Part shown: one piece after another, positions 51,803 through 60,228 of the stretch
Numbering within the stretch: the first letter of the stretch is position 1
Layout: every line of letters starts with the position of its first letter
Assembly: GCA_963786675.1 (NCBI GenBank)
Contig: CAWAZY010000005.1
Span: 413,651-477,650, forward strand
Direction: 5' to 3'
Length of the DNA stretch: 64,000 nucleotides
Origin: JAGVSR01 sp963786675
GTDB lineage: Bacteria > Pseudomonadota > Alphaproteobacteria > Rhizobiales > Hyphomicrobiaceae
The notes under the pieces: model-generated
The model's input: the letters and a program-made list of their open reading frames with translations, nothing else
The model's database searches: none
What the model was told of the DNA's origin: nothing
Made by a program: the position numbers and the translations under genes

Positions 51803-54532
51803 ATGCGGGTTCAATTCAGCTCCATAAAGACCCGCCTGATTGCAGCCATCCTAAGCTGCATTCTCGTCGCCGTGCTCCTCACGGTCGGCGCTGTCAGCTG
51901 GCGCGACGCGCAGACCTTTGCGAAACAGAAGACGAGCGAACTCACCGCGACGGCGTCGGTTTTGTCGATGTCAGTGGCCAAGGCCGTCGCCGAGGACCGC
52001 AGAGAGGAAATTCGCCAACGGCTCACGGTCCTGGCACGGCTGGAAGACGTGGACATCCTGCGCGTCTTCAACCTGGACGCCGCCCTCATTGCCGAAATCG
52101 GAACCAAGGTCATTCTCAATGCCCAGGAGATCCTGCAGACCGGCCTCGAGGCCAAAGAGGATCTGAGCACCTGGGACGTCCTCACCGGCTCGACCCTCAG
52201 CATCAATGTGCCCATTATCTATGGCGGGACAGACTATGGCCGCTTGAACCTCATCGCATCGACCGGTTCGCTGAAGGAGCGCCTGCGCGCGAACCTTTAC
52301 ATCGCCGCGCTCATTGCCGTTGTCGCGATCACCTTCGCCGGCGCATTCGCGATCTGGGTGCAGCAGTCGATCAGTTCCCCGGTCCAGTCCTTGACCAACG
52401 CAATGAGCGCGATCAAGGATTCGCATGACTTCACCTCGCGCATTCCAGTCGCCCGCAGTGACGAGATCGGCACGCTGGCAAAAGCCTTCAATGCGCTGCT
52501 CGAAAACATTTCCGAGCGCGACAGACGCCTTCTCGAACACCAGTCTGTCCTTGAGGACCGGGTCCGCGAGCGCACGGCTGAGTTGCGGATCGCCAAGGAT
52601 CAAGCCGAGAGCGCCAACATCGCCAAATCGGAGTTTCTGGCCACGATGAGCCATGAAATACGCACACCCATGAACGGTGTGCTGGTCATGGCCGAATTGC
52701 TCGCGGCTAGTGAACTCAACCCCCGCCAAACGCGGCTGGCAAGCGTCATCGCGCGCTCGGGACAAAGCCTGCTGGCCATCATCAACGACATTCTGGATCT
52801 TTCAAAAATTGAGGCAGGGCACCTGGAACTTGAAGCCACGCGCTTCTCGGTCGACGAACTCGTCGATGACGTTCTCCAGCTGTATTGGGACAAGGCCTAC
52901 GACAAGGGTATCGGGCTCGCAGCTTCAGTTCACCCGGCAGTTCCGCCGATGCTGATCGGCAATTCAACGCGTCTCACGCAGGTCCTGAGCAACCTCGTCA
53001 ACAACGCCATCAAATTCACGTCGGAAGGCCAAGTCGTCGTGTCAGTGACGGCGCGCGACCGCGGGCCGCAAAGCCTGCGTCTGCAGATCGCCGTGGCTGA
53101 CACCGGAATCGGCATTCCCAAAAATAAGCAAGCCTCGATCTTCGAGCGCTTCACGCAGGCCGATCAGTCCACGACGCGCAAGTATGGCGGTACAGGTCTG
53201 GGGCTTACGATATGCCGCCGGCTGGCGGCCGCCATGAACGGCGAGATCCGGGTGCACAGCCGGGAATCGGTGGGCACTGTGTTTCTCGCAGCCGTCGATC
53301 TCACGCACGACCTGGAAGCGGACGCCGCTACAAGCGTACCGCGGCCGGCACATGTTCTCTGCAACGACATTACAGGCGATGCCGCATCCCGCTGGGCACT
53401 CCAGCGCTTCATGCGGAATTCGCGGCCGGCCATTCCCGGATTGCAAACGCAAAGCGAAGCGCCATTGTTATCAGTGCGCAACCGCCAGCCGGACGAAGAA
53501 GTCGCAGGCAAGGTGATCATGGTCGCCGATATCGGCGACAGCCGCATTGACCGGCTTCGCGCAACTGATGAGATCGCCGGCGTGCTATGCCGCCCAGCGA
53601 CTCCTCTGTCTATCCGCCGCGCCGTTGAGGAAGCATTGCTCGGCACAAATTCCCGCGATCACGCAAAGAAGCTTAGCGCCTCAGCTGCAGACGCGGCATT
53701 CGCCGGCGCCACAATTCTCGTTGCCGATGACAGCCCGGTCAATCGCGAAGTCATCATGGAAGCGTTCGGCCGGATGGGTGTCAAGCTGGACACGGCTGCC
53801 AACGGCCGCGAGGCGCTGGCGCGCTATGACAGCCGCAGCTACGACCTGATCCTGATGGACTGCAGCATGCCGGAGATCGATGGTTTCGAGGCCACCGGAG
53901 AGATCCGCCGCAGGGAGCGCGAGACCGGACGCAAGAGAACGCCGATTGTCGCCATGACAGCCCATGTTGCCGGAGGCATCCACGATCAATGGCGGCAATC
54001 GGGAATGGACGGCTATCTGGCCAAACCCTACACGCTTTCCGCGCTGTCGGACTGCCTTGCCAAGTGGCTTCAACGCCCGCATCTGGGCGCCGAAGTTTCT
54101 GAGCCCGATGGGCCGGCAGTCTCTCCAAGCGGCACCTCGGAAATCGCCACTCCGGTCGACAACGAGGATCTCGTTGATGGATCCGCCCTGGACATGCTGC
54201 GAGAAATCCAGGGCGATGAGTTGGTGCTCCGCGTCCTCGGCCTCTATGCTGACAATGCGCCCGACGCAATGCGCACTCTCGAGCTCTTGGCCGCGGATGA
54301 AGGCGCGGATCTCTTTCAGATCGCCAGCGCTGCGCACGCCTTGAAGTCTCTAAGCCTGAGCATCGGAGCCACTCGCGTCTCCAAGTTGTGTGAAGAGCTC
54401 GAGTTCGGATGCAATCAAGGAACCTGCACGGACCCGGCTTCCGCGGCCAAGCACATTTCGCTGGCTCTGGAGAAGACGCTCGACGTCGTGCCACGAGCGA
54501 CCATCACCGAGCCGAAGCGCCATTCGGCCTAG
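51803..54532 (+). CDS. Tripartite hybrid sensor histidine kinase (BarA-like)
   Basis: A 909-residue membrane kinase. A first TM helix (about 10-32) and a second (about 170-190) flank a periplasmic sensor domain; a HAMP linker (~190-240) follows. HisKA has 'FLATMSHEIRTPMNG' with the phospho-His near 284. HATPase motifs are 'NNAIKF', 'DTGIGIP' and 'GGTGLGLTI'. A degenerate region is followed by a receiver domain (~633-755, Asp-686 in 'ILMDCSMPEIDG') and a C-terminal Hpt domain with 'AAHALKSLSLSIGA' (His-845). It probably relays phosphate through Hpt to one of the two stand-alone receivers. Input unknown. Confidence 0.92.
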   Translation: MRVQFSSIKTRLIAAILSCILVAVLLTVGAVSWRDAQTFAKQKTSELTATASVLSMSVAKAVAEDRREEIRQRLTVLARLEDVDILRVFNLDAALIAEIGTKVILNAQEILQTGLEAKEDLSTWDVLTGSTLSINVPIIYGGTDYGRLNLIASTGSLKERLRANLYIAALIAVVAITFAGAFAIWVQQSISSPVQSLTNAMSAIKDSHDFTSRIPVARSDEIGTLAKAFNALLENISERDRRLLEHQSVLEDRVRERTAELRIAKDQAESANIAKSEFLATMSHEIRTPMNGVLVMAELLAASELNPRQTRLASVIARSGQSLLAIINDILDLSKIEAGHLELEATRFSVDELVDDVLQLYWDKAYDKGIGLAASVHPAVPPMLIGNSTRLTQVLSNLVNNAIKFTSEGQVVVSVTARDRGPQSLRLQIAVADTGIGIPKNKQASIFERFTQADQSTTRKYGGTGLGLTICRRLAAAMNGEIRVHSRESVGTVFLAAVDLTHDLEADAATSVPRPAHVLCNDITGDAASRWALQRFMRNSRPAIPGLQTQSEAPLLSVRNRQPDEEVAGKVIMVADIGDSRIDRLRATDEIAGVLCRPATPLSIRRAVEEALLGTNSRDHAKKLSASAADAAFAGATILVADDSPVNREVIMEAFGRMGVKLDTAANGREALARYDSRSYDLILMDCSMPEIDGFEATGEIRRRERETGRKRTPIVAMTAHVAGGIHDQWRQSGMDGYLAKPYTLSALSDCLAKWLQRPHLGAEVSEPDGPAVSPSGTSEIATPVDNEDLVDGSALDMLREIQGDELVLRVLGLYADNAPDAMRTLELLAADEGADLFQIASAAHALKSLSLSIGATRVSKLCEELEFGCNQGTCTDPASAAKHISLALEKTLDVVPRATITEPKRHSA

Positions 54533-54985
54533 TCGCATCGGAAAGTCACAACGGCCGGTCGCGGAAATCAGAGAGCTTCTTCAATGACATAGGTGTTCGC
54601 AGTTTCATTCTTTCCGGCGCGCCATGCACGTGATCCATGCCGTTGTCGTCGAGCCATTATCCGGATTGTAGGCAATATGCGGACGCAATCTCGTCCGCTC
54701 CAACAGTCGTCGTCAGGACAGCTCCGGGTCAAAAGTGCGGGTTACGAGTGCGCGGTTCACCCGTCGCAATAGGTCAATAAGCCGTCGTCAGTCGAAGAAA
54801 TCCGCGTCGGTCGGGATGCGGCGCAGCATTCCTCGTGGCAACCTGCGTTGATTTTCGATGCGCGGAGAGCACAGGCTGTCTGATGATCCGCCTCTGGCTT
54901 GTGGCGCTTTTGGCCCCAAGCCGAACTCAACCGCTAGGCAGCTTATGGAAGACCAGCGGACAATCACTCTGGCCCAAAAACGTCC
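54533..54985. other. Gap with no supported gene
   Basis: About 450 bp after the kinase gene, before the repeat-rich region. Open frames overlap antisense and show no resemblance. Its composition changes here from chromosome-like to that of the plasmid-like segment. Nothing recognised. Confidence 0.35.
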
Positions 54986-54999
54986 CCCTACCCCAGAAT

Positions 55000-55400
55000 G
55001 AGTGTCTACATGCAGAGCTGAACGACACCCTCCATGCCGACATGAACACACCTCCACGTGGACGATATTTTTCTACGCCACAAGACGCCATGTCGGCAGA
55101 CACGCACTTCGTCATGCCGACATGGCTCGATCTCGACACCTCTCCATTCTGACATGTCGCATGATTTGGTTGTCGTCATGCGCACATGCCGTCACCCCGC
55201 GATGTAGAACTGGCGGCATACATTCACGTGGGCATGTCGCGCTATCCACAGGCCGACATGTCTAGGTATTGCCATCTCGACAACCAGACATCCACACACG
55301 TGCACACCACCACGTGCAGGCATGCCACACACCCCACATGCGTTTTTGTCGGGTTGTCTTCACGTCTCAGTGTCGACGTGACAGCCTGTCGACATGAAAA
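55000..55400. repeat. Repeat-rich partition or operator region upstream of parA
   Basis: Within 400 bp the short motif GACATG or its complement CATGTC recurs at 55039, 55088, 55118, 55151, 55233, 55255 and 55391, often inside GCCGACATG and sometimes as the palindrome GACATGTC. CACGTG occurs at about 55056, 55227, 55298 and 55311. The same GACATGT motif is doubled at the parA/ribbon-helix-helix junction (about 56005-56018). Motif clusters of this sort upstream of parA usually are the binding sites of the ribbon-helix-helix partner protein, serving both as operator and as centromere (parS). That role is inferred. Confidence 0.6.
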
Positions 55401-56012
55401 CAATCGCCGTGCTTTCCCAAAAGGGTGGTTCAGGAAAAACCACGCTGTCGATTAATCTTGCCATTGCGGCCACACAGGCCCGCAATCAGGTCGTTCTAAT
55501 CGATCTCGATCCGCAGCAAAGTGCGGTGCGCTGGTCGCGCCTCAGAACGGACGAAGACCCAGTGATCATCAGTGGGCATGCCCAACCTGACGCAATTGAT
55601 CGACCAGGCGCGCGGGGGAGGGGCCGACCTCGTGATCATCGACACCGCACCGAAATCGGAGAGCGCGTCTTTGGCCGCCGCGAAACTGGCCGATCTCATT
55701 CTCATTCCCTGCCAGCCATCGAACCTCGATCTCGATGCGGTTGCCGACACGGTCAACATCGCAAAGCTGGCCAAGACGCCGGCTGCTTTTGTGCTCAATG
55801 GCTGTAAGGCCGCGAGTTCGCTGACCGAGATGGCGGCCGATGCATTGGGTGACTACGGGCTGCCGCTAGCCCCGCCGCGCATCGGGAACCGCGTTGCCTT
55901 CATCAAGTCACTGACCCAAGGGCAGGGGGTCACTGAGTACGAACCCAAGGGGCCGTCTGCCAAAGAAATCCGCGCCCTCTACACCTACACAACCAGAAAG
56001 GAAGACATGTAG
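55394..56012 (+). CDS. parA: ParA-family partition ATPase, with an apparent +1 frameshift
   Basis: A Walker-type partition ATPase. The deviant Walker A 'SQKGGSGKTTLSINLAIAA' is at residues ~7-25, then 'VVLIDLDPQQSAVRWS'. The frame changes near 55575, and 'MPNLTQLIDQARGGGADLVIIDTAP', 'LILIPCQPSNLDLDAV' and 'KTPAAFVLNGC' follow in the next frame. Dropping one base in GTGGGCATG joins them; the corrected protein has about 205 residues, the size of small (type Ib-like) ParA. The start ATG is at 55394 within a GACATG repeat. The next gene encodes a ribbon-helix-helix partner. Confidence 0.86.
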
Positions 56013-56014
56013 AC

Positions 56015-56311
56015 ATGTCCACAAAGCCAAATCCCCTCCGCCAAGCCATGCTCGGCGTCCAACACGCCGACACAGCCAAAGTCGCCAGTATTGTCACCGT
56101 GGTCCCGCCGGCACCGGCCGCGCCACCCACTCCAAAAATGCCAATCGCCCCATCCCGCATCGGCAAGCGCAGCGTCTCGGGTCACGTCGAACCGGAAGTG
56201 CTCAAGCAGCTCCGCCGTCTGGCCGTGGACCTCGAACGGTCGCATCAGAGCCTGCTCAGCGAAGCGCTGAACGATCTCTTCCGCAAATACAATGTGAGCG
56301 CGATTGCCTGA
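56015..56311 (+). CDS. Ribbon-helix-helix partition/regulatory protein (small ParB-like)
   Basis: A 98-residue protein. The N-terminal half is a flexible Pro/Ala-rich stretch. The C-terminal half has the ribbon-helix-helix pattern: 'RSVSGHVEPEVLKQLRRLAVDLERSHQSLLSEALNDLF' (in outline), beta-strand then two helices. It follows parA by 2 bp. Such proteins bind repeat arrays at the centromere and repress the operon. The GACATG cluster upstream of parA is the candidate site. Confidence 0.82.
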   Translation: MSTKPNPLRQAMLGVQHADTAKVASIVTVVPPAPAAPPTPKMPIAPSRIGKRSVSGHVEPEVLKQLRRLAVDLERSHQSLLSEALNDLFRKYNVSAIA

Positions 56312-56388
56312 CCCAGTCAGCCCGTCCCGCCGACAGGGCAGGGGACGGGGACCACCAACCATGGAGAAGCGAATGAACGCCTAGACAG

Positions 56389-56775
56389 ATGAACACACCC
56401 CGCACCACCCTGCTTGCCCGCGAAGACTTCGCCAAACTGTCGCTCGCTGAAAAGAACGGTTACCTCCAGAACGTCGCCCAGCTTCTGGCTGCCGCGCGCA
56501 ACGAACCGGCTCCCCAGCCCCTCGACAAAGATGCTCTGTCCCGTCTGCGCCGCTTTTATCTACGCCGACGCTTGTCCGACTTGGGACTGGAAGAGCTCGA
56601 AGACCCCGTCTCCGCCGAACCATGCAGCGCTTCGGCGAGACCGTGCATCTCGGTGAGGTCCGCGCAGCCATTGCCCATGAGACGCCCTCTTCTCCAGAAC
56701 CAACCTACCGGGAACCGCCGCCCGATGACGCGCAACTCATGTTCTTTGTCCCAACGGTGCACGACGCGCCCCTGA
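56389..56775 (+). CDS. Small protein preceding repA, or the N-terminal part of repA in another frame
   Basis: Open frame of 128 residues. The first ~78 residues look genuine: 'LSLAEKNGYLQNVAQLLAAARNEPAPQPLDKDALSRLRRFYLRRRLSDLG' in outline, helical. From there the frame overlaps repA for 154 bp and becomes Ser/Pro/Arg-rich, as an off-frame read would. So either it ends as printed and overlaps repA, or it is the true N-terminus of RepA and a deletion of one base (or two insertions) lies near 56620. The second would be the only shift of opposite sign in this window. Confidence 0.45.
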   Translation: MNTPRTTLLAREDFAKLSLAEKNGYLQNVAQLLAAARNEPAPQPLDKDALSRLRRFYLRRRLSDLGLEELEDPVSAEPCSASARPCISVRSAQPLPMRRPLLQNQPTGNRRPMTRNSCSLSQRCTTRP

Positions 56776-57601
56776 AGGACGACATCAATCTGATGGATAT
56801 TGCGCCATTTTCTCTGTCGAAGAACATTCGGCAGGGGATCATCCGCTATGAGTTAAAGGACGCCATCATCACTATCGAAGGCGGCGCCGAAGTGGGCCTC
56901 GTGACCGCCTATGACTATGACATTTTCATTCACATGGTGACCCACCTAGCGGCCACCATGCGCGAGTACCGCTTGGCGGAGAAGCGCGGACTTCGGCCGT
57001 CGCTGCCGCCGCGTACCTACCGGCCAAGCGCAGCGGAGATCTTGAAGTTCTGCCGGCGCGACCAGGGTGGGCGCCAGTATGAACAGCTCGAAGGGTCGCT
57101 CGATCGCCTCCAGGCTACCCGGTACAAGATCACCAACTTGACCCACAACAACACGCGCCGCGCCTCGGAAGCCTTTCCACTCATTGGCCGCTACAAGGTC
57201 GTGTCCCGAACCCAGCGCAACAAAATCGACCAAGTCGAAATCGACATACCCGACTGGGTCTACAAAGGCGTCGTCACACCCGATGAGGCGCCCAGTATCC
57301 TGACCCTGAACACCAACTACTTCCTGATCAGCCGACCCCATCGCGCGCTTCATCTACCGCCTTGCGCGCAAGGCCACCGGTACCAACGGCATCGCCGACT
57401 ACGGACTGGAGAACCCTCTACGCCAGATCTGGATCCTCAATGCCGTTCGCGAAGTTCCGCGACACCATCCACGAGGTCGTCAAGGCAGCCCAGGTGGATC
57501 CGCTCCCCGACTACGACCTTGAACTTCTGCCCACGAAATCCGGCGAAAAGCTGCGCATGACAGACCGCAGACGCCGGCTTGGCGCGAAGACCGAAACCTA
57601 G
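56622..57601 (+). CDS. repA: RepA-type replication initiator (plasmid RPA family), with two apparent +1 frameshifts
   Basis: An initiator related to the RPA family of theta-type alphaproteobacterial plasmids. The domain begins near residue 45 with 'KDDINLMDIAPFSLSKNIRQGIIRYEL', then 'TAYDYDIFIHMVTHLAATMRE', 'RTYRPSAAEILKFCRR' and 'EQLEGSLDRLQATRYKITNL'. The frame breaks after 'TNYFLISRP' (about 57334), then continues as 'IARFIYRLARKATGTNGIADYG', then moves once more as 'LYARSGSSMPFAKFRDTIHEVV' to a TAG at 57601. The two extra bases appear to lie in short C runs at about 57336 and 57414. The initiator is followed directly by iterons. Confidence 0.82.
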
Positions 57602-57603
57602 CA

Positions 57604-58020
57604 TGGACAAAATCCCGTCGATCATTCTGTCCATTTCGGTCCGCAGCCAGGGCAGGGGAGGGCAGCGGCGGTCGACAGGACCCCAACGTGTCGGGACAAA
57701 AAACCGTCGATCATTCTGTCCAATTCGTGAGCAGCCCAAGTTGGGAGACATCTGGTCTCGGGCGTGCTGGACAAAATCCCGTCGAACATTCTGTCCAGCG
57801 GCTCGCATGGACAAAACGCCGTCGATCACTCCGCCGTTTCTGGACAAAAATCACGTGCGACGAGGCAACAGACCTCTCGAGACAGTTATCCCCAGGGCGA
57901 CCTCAGGGATTTGTCCAAACCGTCGATCAGTCCAGTTGGACCGTCGAACATTCCGGCAAACCCGTCGATCATTCTGTCCACCGCCGTCGATCAATCTGTC
58001 CCAGCCGTCGATCAGTCCAA
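57604..58020. repeat. Iteron array of a plasmid-type replication origin
   Basis: The core CCGTCGATCATTCTGTCC and variants occur about nine times. Cores start at 57615, ~57705, 57779, 57819 (diverged), 57920, 57941, 57962, 57984 and 58005. The first four are in a larger unit TGGACAAAA-N-CCGTCGATCATTCTGTCCA of 30 bp. The last five cores are spaced 21, 21, 22 and 21 bp, two helical turns, so they lie on one face of the DNA. A near-consensus DnaA box (TTATCCCCA) is at 57886-57894. The array follows repA, as expected for iteron-controlled replication. Confidence 0.85.
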
Positions 58021-58468
58021 AAAACTGTGGCAAGTCACTGAACGGATGAACGATCTCCAACGAGAAACTGGTCTTAAAACTCTCTCTTCTTGAAACCTGT
58101 AAAACAGAAAAAACGCCTGCGGCTTCTGACAATGATTATTTTGTGTCAGAGGAGCGACATGCCCCATCCCATAGTCCATAGGTTGAACAAAAAGTTGCAC
58201 GGGCACTCTGTGCAATGCAAGCTTCAGGCGGTATCCTTTGATAACGGAGGGCTGATTAAAGGATCGCTGACTTAGGTGCGGCTCCTCGACGAAGGCCCTC
58301 AGCCGCTATCGAACGCGATACGTTCCACGCGTTCCACAACTTCGCATAATCTCGATTATGTAAAGTGAGCAACCATTCCAAAGTTGCTCGACTACCAACG
58401 GCTGTCTACGGTGCATCGACGACCAATTTATGCTCAGCATCGTGCAAGCAACGATTGCCAGCGGCCGC
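58021..58468. other. Gap between the iterons and the two unknown minus-strand genes
   Basis: About 450 bp, with A+T-rich pieces (58070-58150) that could be the melted part of an origin. No gene with family traits is seen. Open frames 58090-58275 and 58365-58571 are short and have no resemblance. Confidence 0.4.
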
Positions 58469-59101
58469 TCAGTTCATGAAACAGTCTGTGGCATCGATGA
58501 TCTGGTTGATCTTTGTGTACTCAATGCCGCGCCTGCATTTGAACCATGGACTCAGTCGGTCGACATACTGACGTGCCTGCTCAAGATCAACGCGCTGTCC
58601 ACCAACAGCCTGTTCTATTCCACGCCCGCTGATTTCATAATGGACGATCGCACGGAGGACTGCATGTTGGTCGTCGATCAGCCACAGCGGACCCATGCTT
58701 TGATGAACCCTTTGTCGGATCTCGCTTGTCCGTTCATAGACCTTACCGGCATCTCCCTTAAGAGCGTCGGGTAGCAATGACGTCATTTCGAAGAACGCAG
58801 CTTGCGCAGTATGTCCATTTTCTCCAATAACGTCGCTGGCCCGGCGAATGGCATCGATAGGTGTCATACCACCCAGTTCGCGGCACGGCGCATAGCCATC
58901 GCAACCAAGATTGATGGCCGAGATTCCGGCTCGACCCAAGTCGTACCCGCTCCAGTCATCATAGACTTCTGGCAGCCCGTGATCCTCCACTAGGCGCCGC
59001 CCGCGCAGCGCTGCTGTTGATTTGGGATTGTGATAGTAGGCATGGCCGTAGAGTTCGACCGCTAAGAGCCGATCTTTCTCCGACCGCAACAGACGTTTCA
59101 T
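58469..59101 (-). CDS. Unknown protein, second gene of a two-gene minus-strand unit
   Basis: A 210-residue soluble protein. It contains a basic N-terminal 'MKRLLRSEKDRLLAVELYGHAYY', a middle 'GYDLGRAGISAINLGCDGYAPC', and mixed-charge helices. The C-terminal 'WFKCRRGIEYTKINQIIDATDC' holds two of its cysteines. No family is recognised. Its ATG follows the stop of the upstream gene by one base, so the two are translated together. It converges towards the iteron region. Confidence 0.6.
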   Translation of the reverse strand: MKRLLRSEKDRLLAVELYGHAYYHNPKSTAALRGRRLVEDHGLPEVYDDWSGYDLGRAGISAINLGCDGYAPCRELGGMTPIDAIRRASDVIGENGHTAQAAFFEMTSLLPDALKGDAGKVYERTSEIRQRVHQSMGPLWLIDDQHAVLRAIVHYEISGRGIEQAVGGQRVDLEQARQYVDRLSPWFKCRRGIEYTKINQIIDATDCFMN

Positions 59102-59102
59102 T

Positions 59103-59813
59103 TCATGGATACATGCAGCCTGCCCCTCCTTCTGACTGAGGCGATGGTGGCAGAACGCGGCAATTGTCGAATAGAACTCCCCAGACTTTCGTGCGCAACA
59201 TGATGTCTGCTGGCAAAGCTGCGCTGCCCGTGTTGAAAGCGCTCAAGAGCGCAAGATTGTTCTGGTTGAACGTCTCGGCATCGCCACGCAACATGGGTTC
59301 ATACAAAATCGGATAGAGACACCAGTAGATGTCCATCTGGGATTTCAGCCGCTTCGGCGTAACATTGTAGGTTGCCGCCAGCGTCGTCCAATGTGCGTGC
59401 AGGCGGTCAGGAGCGGTCAGCGTTTCCCGCTTGTAACGCTTCCGTGCCTGTTCCAACTGCTCAAGATCAGCGGCCGACAAGCAGACGCGACCATCCGGTC
59501 CTTTCGCCGCTTTAAGCGCAGATTTTATCCCTAAAAACAGCTCCTCACTCATCAAAGTCGCCGGCAGCTGCCCTTGCGGAAACAGCGTGGCCCGAACCTT
59601 CGTATAATTCGTGTCACGAAGCGGTTGATAGCGGCTCCGCCGGCCTTTGCCATAGCCATTGGCGTCGGCAATCTTATCGAGCAGGGCTTCAATCACACTT
59701 TCAAGACTTGAACGTTGCATGGGGGAAACCCGATGATTCTTGTTGCGTGAGCCTGTATCGCAACTGATTCGCCCACCTTTTGCCAAATCGAATTTGATGT
59801 CGGCAGATGTCAT
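59103..59813 (-). CDS. Unknown protein, first gene of a two-gene minus-strand unit
   Basis: A 236-residue soluble protein with several Lys/Arg-rich regions ('YGKGRRSRYQPLRDTNYTKVR', 'LEQLEQARKRYKRETLTAPDRLHAHW') and a long helical C-terminal part. No family is recognised. The basic patches may suggest nucleic-acid binding, an inference. A shorter start at 59720 is possible. It is divergent from the AlpA-like gene at 59944, and the ~130 bp between them should hold both promoters. Confidence 0.6.
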   Translation of the reverse strand: MTSADIKFDLAKGGRISCDTGSRNKNHRVSPMQRSSLESVIEALLDKIADANGYGKGRRSRYQPLRDTNYTKVRATLFPQGQLPATLMSEELFLGIKSALKAAKGPDGRVCLSAADLEQLEQARKRYKRETLTAPDRLHAHWTTLAATYNVTPKRLKSQMDIYWCLYPILYEPMLRGDAETFNQNNLALLSAFNTGSAALPADIMLRTKVWGVLFDNCRVLPPSPQSEGGAGCMYP

Positions 59814-59943
59814 CGCGCGACCGCCAAGTGTCCGCGATGGCTGCTGAACTTTGCCACAATTCAGTCTGCAGTGACCTCTGTTGCCGCTGCTGACAAGCGC
59901 TTCACTCTCCTCTTCGTCTCAGCACGTAAGAAGGAGGCTCACC

Positions 59944-60183
59944 ATGGTTCCCACCAGCGTCCAGTCCCCCCTCAGCTCGCTCCTCGACTCCAAAACGGCA
60001 GCAGCATTCCTCGGGCTATCCATCCCCACACTTGAGCGCATGCGCTGCAATGGATCGGGCCCGCCCTTTATCCGTCTCGGCAAAGGCAAGCGCGCGCGCA
60101 TCGCCTACCGGCTGTCGGACCTAGAAGCATGGCTTGCGGACAACACGTTCCGCTCCACCGCTGAATACCAGACCCGCCAGTAG
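59944..60183 (+). CDS. AlpA/excisionase-like helix-turn-helix DNA-binding protein
   Basis: A 79-residue protein with a MerR-type winged helix-turn-helix: 'LDSKTAAAFLGLSIPTLERMRCNGSGPPFIRLGKGKRARIAYRLSDLEAWL' (in outline). This is the Xis/AlpA pattern found on mobile elements. ATG 59944 has a strong AAGGAGG seven bases upstream. It begins the plus-strand run of the element and probably regulates it or aids excision. Confidence 0.85.
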   Translation: MVPTSVQSPLSSLLDSKTAAAFLGLSIPTLERMRCNGSGPPFIRLGKGKRARIAYRLSDLEAWLADNTFRSTAEYQTRQ

Positions 60184-60228
60184 GTCCACTCAACCCATCG
60201 ATCGCACAGAATTCCGTGGGAGCTCACC

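Noticed and set aside
57604..58020. The repeat array as a possible CRISPR
   Set aside because: Spacing is irregular in the first half and only 21-22 bp in the second, so there is no room for spacers. No cas gene is near. RepA adjacency fits iterons.
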